NCBI GenBank assembly: GCA_046537875.1
Contig: JBKHJZ010000095.1
Location: 1 to 12,255 of the forward strand
DNA: 12,255 nucleotides
Direction: 5' to 3'
DNA from: JBKHJZ01 sp046537875
GTDB lineage: Bacteria; Actinomycetota; Acidimicrobiia; Acidimicrobiales; VFJN01
Every line of letters starts with the position of its first letter. The first letter of the stretch is position 1. The position numbers and the translations under genes were made by a program. This document shows, piece by piece, positions 7,950 to 12,255 of the stretch. The notes under the pieces were generated by a model. It made no database searches and was not told the origin of the DNA. It saw only the letters and a program-made list of their open reading frames with translations.

Positions 7950-7980
7950 TTGACCTCGAGTCGACTCGAGGGCGTACGGT
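7950..7980 (+). promoter_or_regulatory. Promoter of the Rieske gene with a 19-base spacer
   Basis: The -35 TTGACC (7950-7955) and -10 TACGGT (7975-7980) are separated by 19 bases. That is too long for efficient basal transcription and is typical of promoters that MerR-family activators reshape. Seven bases separate the -10 from the ATG at 7988, so the transcript probably begins at or next to the start codon and is leaderless. Confidence 0.65.
7954..7971. promoter_or_regulatory. SoxR/MerR-type operator, perfect 18-base palindrome
   Basis: CCTCGAGTCGACTCGAGG is a perfect palindrome. It begins at the last two bases of the -35 and ends three bases before the -10. The well-known SoxR operator of enterobacterial soxS, CCTCAAGTTAACTTGAGG, has the same length and symmetry, matches at 14 of 18 positions and sits at the same place in its promoter. 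Other MerR-family regulators also use CCTC/GAGG-type dyads, so the family is better supported than SoxR itself. No regulator gene lies in the window. Confidence 0.7.
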
Positions 7981-7987
7981 GCCGCAC

Positions 7988-9709
7988 ATGGACCTGGCCA
8001 CCTCACCCTCCATCGGGTCGGCGTCCGAGCTGCGCCGCACGGGGCGGCTCGTCGGGAAGGTCGGCGACCTCCCCGTCGTGGTGTTCTGGGATGGCGACCG
8101 GCCGTGGGCGGTCGAGGACCGCTGCCCGCACATGGGCTTCCCCCTCCACCGCGGGACGGTCGACGACGGGCTGCTGACCTGCCACTGGCACCACGCCCGT
8201 TTCGACCTCTCGTCGGGCTGCACCTTCGACCTGTGGGCCGACGACGCCGTGTCCCTCGACGTCGCCGTCACCGGCGACGACGTCCGCGTCGCTCCCCGGC
8301 CCACGGCGCACGACGTCGACCGGCTCGAGCGCCGCCTCGTCGAGGGCCTGGAGGAGGGCCTGACGCTGGTGATCGCCAAGGCGGTCCACGGCCTGCTCGC
8401 CCGCGAGGTGCCACCTGCCCGCATCGTCGAGATCGGGCTGCGGTTCGCCGCCGCCAACCGGGCCGAGGGTTGGGGCGCGGGCATGACGGTGGCGCAGATC
8501 GCCCTGAACCTGCTCCCCCACCTGCCGCCGGCCGAGCACGGCCGCGCGCTCACCCAGGGCCTGGCGTTCCTCGGGCGCGATGTCCGCGGCCACCCGCCCC
8601 GCTTCCCGGTCGCGCCCCTGGACGGTCCCGCCCAGCCCGTCCAGCTCGCCCGCTGGTACCGGCGCTTCGTGGAGAACCGCGTCGGCACGGGCGCCGAACG
8701 GGTCGCGGCCACGGGCAGCCGCGTCGATGCCGGCGCCGCCGAGCGCTTCCTCTTCGCCGCCTGCACCGACCACGTGTACCTGGACGAGGGGCACGTCATC
8801 GACTTCCTCAACAAGGCCTGCGAGGCGGCCGCGAGCATCGGCGGCGACGCGGCCGCGCTCCTCCATCCCACGGTCGTGGCACCGATGGCCGGGGCCACCC
8901 GCCACGAGGAGGTGAGCGCCTGGCGCGAACCGGTCGACCTGATCCCGCTGGTCGACCAAACCTCTGGCCGGCTGGCGGCAGCGGCCGGTCGGGACGCCGG
9001 CGTCGCCGAGGACGAGGTGGGCGCGGTCGGCTGGGCGCTGCTCGCCGACGACCCGCACGAGGTCGTCGATGCCCTCGTCGGGGCCGCCGCCCGGGGGGCG
9101 ACCGCGGAGCAGCTGGCGCGGGCCGTCGCCTTCGCCGCCGCGCTGCGGCTCGTCCGCTTCCACATCCAGAACGACGTGTCGGACTGGGACGCCGTCCACC
9201 ACACGTTCACGACGGCCAGCGCGGTCCACCAGGCCGTGACCCGGCACCCGACACCCGAGCTGATGCGCGGCGTGGTCCACAGCGCCATGCGCGTCTACCT
9301 GGACCGGTTCCTCAACGTGCCCGCGGCCCGCCTGCCGGGCGACGAGCCCCGCGACCTGGCGGAGCTCGAGTCCTGCTGGGAGGGGCGCGGCGGGGTCGAC
9401 GAGGCCGGGCGCATCGTGGCCGGCCACCTCACCGCCGGTGGGACCGGCGACGAGGTTCTCGCCGAGCTGTGCCGGGCCCTGTACCGAGAAGACGCCGGAT
9501 TCCACTGGTACCAGTCGGTCGACGCCGCGGCCGCACAGCACCGCGCCTGGCCGGAGGGCTCGCCCGAAGCCGGGCTGGTGCTGATCGCGGCCGCCCGCTG
9601 GTTGGCCGCTCACACGCCCACGGTGCGCCAGACCGACCAGGTGGTGACCATCACGCGCCGGCTCCTGCGGGGCGAAACCCTCTACGAGGACGCCGCCGAG
9701 GCCGGCTGA
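7988..9709 (+). CDS. Rieske [2Fe-2S] protein with long helical C-terminal region
   Basis: This is a soluble 573-residue protein. Residues about 10-105 are a Rieske domain with the ligand pair C46-P-H48 and C65-H-W-H68, spaced as in ferredoxin-type Rieske proteins, so it should bind one [2Fe-2S] cluster and transfer electrons. Residues 106-573 are helical and unassigned. They contain histidine-rich stretches (DAVHHTF at 401-407, AVHQAV at 412-417, H430, GFHWYQ at 504-509) and look like two copies of one repeat. They lack the 2-His-1-carboxylate arrangement I would expect of a ring-hydroxylating oxygenase alpha subunit, though this was judged by eye. The ATG at 7988 fits a leaderless start; a GTG at 7979 would overlap the -10 box. 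It stands alone, convergent with the Fe-S assembly gene 44 bases away. The promoter suggests control by a SoxR-type redox sensor. Function is otherwise unknown: an electron donor or a fused oxidoreductase are both possible. Confidence 0.85.
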   Translation: MDLATSPSIGSASELRRTGRLVGKVGDLPVVVFWDGDRPWAVEDRCPHMGFPLHRGTVDDGLLTCHWHHARFDLSSGCTFDLWADDAVSLDVAVTGDDVRVAPRPTAHDVDRLERRLVEGLEEGLTLVIAKAVHGLLAREVPPARIVEIGLRFAAANRAEGWGAGMTVAQIALNLLPHLPPAEHGRALTQGLAFLGRDVRGHPPRFPVAPLDGPAQPVQLARWYRRFVENRVGTGAERVAATGSRVDAGAAERFLFAACTDHVYLDEGHVIDFLNKACEAAASIGGDAAALLHPTVVAPMAGATRHEEVSAWREPVDLIPLVDQTSGRLAAAAGRDAGVAEDEVGAVGWALLADDPHEVVDALVGAAARGATAEQLARAVAFAAALRLVRFHIQNDVSDWDAVHHTFTTASAVHQAVTRHPTPELMRGVVHSAMRVYLDRFLNVPAARLPGDEPRDLAELESCWEGRGGVDEAGRIVAGHLTAGGTGDEVLAELCRALYREDAGFHWYQSVDAAAAQHRAWPEGSPEAGLVLIAAARWLAAHTPTVRQTDQVVTITRRLLRGETLYEDAAEAG

Positions 9710-9753
9710 CCGCGCTCGACCCGGACGCGCCCCCGGATCGTCACCTTCTCGCG

Positions 9754-10098
9754 TCAGCCTCCCGACCGGCGGGAGAAGCCGAGCTGCTCCAGGGCGAGCG
9801 GAGAGAGACGCTCCGGGGTCCACGGCGGATCCCACACCACGTTCACGGTCACGCCGGCGCCGGGAACCGCGGCGCGCACCGCGGCCTCGGCCTCGGCGGG
9901 GAGCTGCTCGGAGACCGGACAGCCGGGGGTGGTGAGGGTCATGTCGATCTCGATGTCGTCGTCGACCCGCACGTCGTAGACCAGCCCGAGCGACACGACG
10001 TCGAGCCCGAGCTCGGGGTCCCAGACGTTGCCGAGCGCCGCGAAGACCTGCTCGCGGCGGGACTCGGCCTGCCAGTCGGTGGTGGGATGGGCGATCAC
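9754..10098 (-). CDS. SufT/MIP18 (DUF59)-type iron-sulfur assembly protein
   Basis: This 114-residue protein has the hallmarks of the MIP18/DUF59 family: DPELGLDVVSLGLVY (27-41), TPGCP with Cys60 (57-61) and the C-terminal VVWDPPWTPERLS (87-99). Members (SufT, PaaD) help mature Fe-S proteins in the cytosol. I placed the start at the GTG at 10098, because AGGAGG (10114-10109) lies ten bases upstream and the GTG overlaps the micro-ORF stop (GTGA). A GTG at 10128 would add ten residues but has no ribosome binding site. It is the last gene of a leftward operon after the heme-copper-like membrane protein, which suggests it serves Fe-S proteins of the same stress response. The nearby Rieske protein is one possible client (inference). 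Confidence 0.88.
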   Translation of the reverse strand: MIAHPTTDWQAESRREQVFAALGNVWDPELGLDVVSLGLVYDVRVDDDIEIDMTLTTPGCPVSEQLPAEAEAAVRAAVPGAGVTVNVVWDPPWTPERLSPLALEQLGFSRRSGG

Positions 10099-10172
10099 CG
10101 GGACGACACCTCCTCGGTCGTGGGGCACGCGACGGCGTCCGTCTCCACGGTCGGCTGCGATCCGGCGGTCAT
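10095..10172 (-). CDS. 25-residue micro-ORF overlapping both neighbours
   Basis: This short frame begins with ATG overlapping the stop of the membrane protein gene (ATGA) and ends with TGA overlapping the start of the SufT-like gene (GTGA). GGGAGG lies five bases before its ATG. A ribosome binding site, a correct spacer and 4-base overlaps at both ends are hard to get by chance and suggest it is translated. The product runs MTAGSQPTVE to EEVSSR, is acidic, has one cysteine (residue 16) and no membrane segment. It may act mainly as a coupling device that passes ribosomes from one gene to the next, or may be a small protein. I recognise no family. Confidence 0.6.
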   Translation of the reverse strand: MTAGSQPTVETDAVACPTTEEVSSR

Positions 10173-11608
10173 CCCGTCCTCCCTGGCTGGTCGGTCATCC
10201 GGTTTCCCGACGCCCCGAGGTGGCCGGGCGCCACCGGTGGCGCCGTCCCGGCCTCGTGGCGCCGCCCGGCACGGCCGGGGCCGCTGGCGAGGTTCGCCGT
10301 GGCGAGCAGGCCGGTGAGCGAGACCGCCACGCCTCCGGCGGCGACGATCGCCGCCGAGCCGGCGACGATGCCGGCGAGGGCGACGGCGAAGCCGCCGGAC
10401 GCGGTGCCGAGGGTGACGCGGGCGACGCCGTGGTGGAACAGGTCGCCGAACAGCAGCGGCCGCCCGGTCGGCCCCGTGGTCACGCCCCGCGCACGCAGGG
10501 CGGTGTAGGAGATGAACGGGACGATCTTGTGGGCGTGACCCACGACCGCGAGCGAGACCCAGGCGATGAGGGCGGCGACCTCCGCGGCCACCAGCCGGGA
10601 CCGGTCGGCCGGCGCCACGTCGGCCAGTGCGGCGACGGCACCGAGCACGATCGCCACGACGAGGAAGGCCGCCGATGCGAACAGGAACCCGTGGAGCAGC
10701 TCGAGCGGCCGCCGCCGGTGGCGGACTGCGGCGACGAGGGAGGCGAGGTGGCACGCCAGCCCTCCGCCGGCTGCGACGCCTCCCGGCCACGCCAGCGCCG
10801 GAGCCCCGAACAGCAGCCCGGCCGCGAGCACGGGCGTGCCGGCGGCGAGCAGCCCGACGGCCCACGCGCCGGCCCGCGCCCGCGGCCGGTGAGCGAGCAG
10901 GAACATCGGCCAGAGCTTCTCGGCGACGGCGACGTAGGTGAGGCCGAGCCAGCCCAGCAGCCCGAGGTGGGCATGGGCGAGGACGCGGTGCGGCAGCAGC
11001 GGGAACCAGCCGGCCTGGCGGTCGAGGGCATAGACCACGCCGAAGGCGACGGTGACGACGAGGAACCCGACCGAGAGCCGGAGCCCGGCGAGGGGCACGC
11101 CCCCGTCGCGGGAGGCGAGCGGGCCCGACAGGTTCCACGCCGCGAGCGCCACGGTGAGCGACCCGACCACGCCGCCCGCCACCACCAGCGACTCGGGCCC
11201 GTGTGCGAACCCCGAGGGGAGCAGCCAGGCGGTGGCGATCATGCCGGCCAGGGTGGCCCGGGCCGCCCCGACCGATCGGAGTGGCCGCCGGCCGACCACC
11301 GGAGCGAACTGGTGGACCGCGCCGAGAACGGCGGTGGTCAGGAAGGCCAGCACGCCGACGTGGGCCGCGGCCACCACGCCCGAGTGTCCCGGCCATGCGA
11401 CGAGGCGGTCGGCGGCGAACCAGCCGGCCAGCCCGAACGCCCACAGCCCGACGCCGGCGGCCGCGAGGAAGCCGAGCGGCACCGACGCCGGTGGCACTGC
11501 GGCCCTGCCGCCGGGCACCAGGGGTGCGGACGCTGCCGGTGGCACCCGGACCCGCTCCGTCGGTACCGAGGCCTGGATCGACGTTGGGACCGAGCTTCGG
11601 ACCGCCAC
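10169..11608 (-). CDS. NnrS-like / heme-copper oxidase subunit I-like membrane protein
   Basis: This 479-residue integral membrane protein has roughly eleven or twelve hydrophobic helices after a Pro/Ala-rich cytosolic start (1-42). Histidines fall at positions expected for heme or metal binding: H83 and H99 in one helix (HVGVLAF to AVHQFAPVV), H212 and H214 (AHAHLGLLGWLGLTY), and H358 and H360 (GHAHKIVPF). This pattern resembles NnrS and subunit I-like relatives of heme-copper oxidases, which are associated with nitric oxide and denitrification. It is not a standard cytochrome oxidase, and I cannot say whether it reduces NO or O2, transports, or senses. The GTG start has GGAGGT five bases upstream. 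It heads an operon with the micro-ORF and the SufT-like gene and is divergent from a DUF2249 gene across a shared operator-like dyad. Confidence 0.75.
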   Translation of the reverse strand: MAVRSSVPTSIQASVPTERVRVPPAASAPLVPGGRAAVPPASVPLGFLAAAGVGLWAFGLAGWFAADRLVAWPGHSGVVAAAHVGVLAFLTTAVLGAVHQFAPVVGRRPLRSVGAARATLAGMIATAWLLPSGFAHGPESLVVAGGVVGSLTVALAAWNLSGPLASRDGGVPLAGLRLSVGFLVVTVAFGVVYALDRQAGWFPLLPHRVLAHAHLGLLGWLGLTYVAVAEKLWPMFLLAHRPRARAGAWAVGLLAAGTPVLAAGLLFGAPALAWPGGVAAGGGLACHLASLVAAVRHRRRPLELLHGFLFASAAFLVVAIVLGAVAALADVAPADRSRLVAAEVAALIAWVSLAVVGHAHKIVPFISYTALRARGVTTGPTGRPLLFGDLFHHGVARVTLGTASGGFAVALAGIVAGSAAIVAAGGVAVSLTGLLATANLASGPGRAGRRHEAGTAPPVAPGHLGASGNRMTDQPGRTG

Positions 11609-11628
11609 TGGACACCTCCGACCTGTTT

Positions 11629-11646
11629 TTCTAGGTTCTGCTAGAA
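11629..11646. promoter_or_regulatory. Operator-like dyad between divergent genes
   Basis: TTCTAG-N6-CTAGAA is a perfect 6+6 inverted repeat, with a second overlapping dyad GTTCT-N3-AGAAC (11635-11647). It lies in the only AT-rich patch of the 83-base intergenic region, 21 bases from the membrane protein start and 46 bases from the DUF2249 start, and could control both. It does not match the FNR/DNR consensus (TTGAT-N4-ATCAA). An NO- or redox-responsive regulator of Rrf2/NsrR or another dimeric type is an inference from the neighbouring genes. Confidence 0.5.
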
Positions 11647-11651
11647 CAATA

Positions 11652-11666
11652 GCCGGGAGCCCCGGC
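11652..11666 (+). other. Hairpin in the leader of the DUF2249 gene
   Basis: GCCGGG-AGC-CCCGGC can fold into a tight 6-base stem that ends 14 bases before the ribosome binding site GGAGGAG (11681-11687). It may stabilise the leader or be a chance GC-rich fold. No antiterminator or ligand-binding structure is apparent. Confidence 0.3.
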
Positions 11667-11691
11667 GGCTTCCAGAGGCAGGAGGAGTGGC

Positions 11692-12129
11692 ATGCAGACG
11701 CTGGATGTGCGGCCGATGCACCCGCGGGTGCGGCACGAGAACATCTTCGACCGGCTCGATCAGCTCCCCACCGGGGAGACGCTGCGACTCGTCAACGACC
11801 ACGACCCCGCTCCCCTGCGCTACCAGCTCGACGCCACGCGCCCCGGCCAGTTCCGGTGGGACTACGTCGAGAGGGGCCCCGAGGAGTGGGCGGTCGACAT
11901 CACCAGCCGCGCCCGGATCGTCGACGCACGCCCCACGCTCGCGGCCGGCGGCGAGCCGTTCGCCGAGATCATGGAGGCGGCGAGCCAGGTGGCGGACGGC
12001 GAGGTGCTCGTCGTCTACGCCCCGTTCGAACCCGTCCCGCTCGAGGGCGTCCTGGGTGAACAGGGCTTCGCCCACGTCGCCGACCAGCTCGACGGTGGTG
12101 ACTGGCGCGTCACCTTCGTCCGCCAGTGA
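11692..12129 (+). CDS. Tandem DUF2249 protein
   Basis: This 145-residue soluble protein is built from two DUF2249 modules with a TusA/SirA-like fold. Module one (1-70) starts with LDVRP and has LVNDHDPAPLRYQ (33-45) and a WDYVERGPEEW segment. Module two (76-144) starts with VDARP and has VVYAPFEPVPLEGVL (107-121) and GDWRVTF. The catalytic cysteine of true TusA is absent; there is no cysteine at all. DUF2249 genes recur beside nitrite and NO metabolism genes, but their biochemical role is not established. The ATG has GGAGGAG four bases upstream. The next gene starts 15 bases after its stop, so it probably heads a rightward operon divergent from the membrane protein operon. Confidence 0.88.
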   Translation: MQTLDVRPMHPRVRHENIFDRLDQLPTGETLRLVNDHDPAPLRYQLDATRPGQFRWDYVERGPEEWAVDITSRARIVDARPTLAAGGEPFAEIMEAASQVADGEVLVVYAPFEPVPLEGVLGEQGFAHVADQLDGGDWRVTFVRQ

Positions 12130-12144
12130 CCGGGCGCTGACGCG

Positions 12145-12255
12145 ATGCCCGCCGAGACCCACACGCGGACCGAACGCATCGACGCAGACACGGTGCTCGA
12201 CCTCCTCGCCTGCGCCGTCGGGATCGACGACCGTCGCGGCGGCGTGCCGCTCGCC
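12145..12255 (+). CDS. Unidentified gene, 5' end only
   Basis: An ATG 15 bases after the DUF2249 stop opens a frame of 37 codons that runs off the window. Nearly every third codon position is G or C, and no stop interrupts it, which supports coding. The visible sequence (MPAETHTRTE, then IDADTVLDLLACAVGIDD) suggests an N-terminal helix but is too short to name. No strong ribosome binding site is seen, so translational coupling to DUF2249 is likely. Its position implies a role in the same pathway. Confidence 0.6.
   Translation, partial: MPAETHTRTERIDADTVLDLLACAVGIDDRRGGVPLA

Noticed and set aside
9710..9753. Possible terminator between the Rieske and SufT-like genes
   Set aside because: Only a weak 4-base CCGG pairing is visible and there is no T-run, so I do not call a terminator.
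8003..9835. 610-codon - strand frame opposite the Rieske gene
   Set aside because: It is the antisense shadow of a gene with intact Rieske ligands and a matching promoter.
10028..11644. 538-codon + strand frame opposite the membrane protein gene
   Set aside because: Its Gly/Glu/Arg/Pro-rich sequence has no membrane or domain character. The - strand has a start with a ribosome binding site and coherent transmembrane helices.
1..12255. CRISPR arrays, tRNA or rRNA genes, insertion sequences
   Set aside because: No regularly spaced repeats, no tRNA or rRNA-like segments and no transposase motifs or terminal inverted repeats were seen on either strand.

Overview
The window is uniformly GC-rich, with third codon positions almost all G or C. 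It carries type VII secretion (ESX/WXG100-type) genes and has two starts that look leaderless, each about 7-8 bases downstream of a TANNNT -10 box. Together these point to a chromosomal segment of an actinomycete. An acidimicrobial-type or streptomycete-like lineage is my guess and cannot be settled from this sequence alone.

The left part (about 170-7896) is a type VII secretion-like locus made of two convergent transcription units. On the + strand are a WXG100-like helical protein, a 723-residue protein that resembles the DUF6571-type proteins of actinomycete secretion loci, and a small lipoprotein. These three are spaced 1 base apart or overlap by 4 bases. The lipoprotein is a membrane-anchored copy of the C-terminal domain of the 723-residue protein: about 36 of 76 aligned residues are identical in my hand alignment. 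On the - strand is a 1444-residue EccC/EssC-like motor that fuses a ubiquitin-like domain, an FHA domain, two membrane helices and an ATPase chain in which only one P-loop is canonical. It is followed by a classical 93-residue WXG100 protein. The natural reading is that the motor exports the WXG proteins and possibly the large protein, while the lipoprotein stays on the membrane as a partner. No EccB, EccD, EccE or mycosin gene is visible.

The middle (about 7897-9709) starts with a 91-base divergent region. It drives the motor gene leftward from a leaderless GTG. It drives a Rieske-type protein rightward from a promoter with a 19-base spacer filled by a perfect 18-base palindrome. The layout and 14 of 18 bases match the classical SoxR operator, so the Rieske gene is probably controlled by a SoxR/MerR-type redox sensor. 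The Rieske protein carries a further 450 or so residues of unassigned, histidine-rich helical sequence that looks internally duplicated.

The right part (about 9754-12255) looks like a nitric-oxide or redox-stress accessory module. A multi-helix membrane protein resembling NnrS or heme-copper oxidase subunit I, a 25-codon micro-ORF, and a SufT/MIP18-type Fe-S assembly protein form a leftward operon whose reading frames overlap end to end by 4 bases. Divergent from it are a tandem DUF2249 protein and the start of another gene that runs off the window. A perfect dyad (TTCTAG-N6-CTAGAA) between the two transcription units is a good candidate operator.
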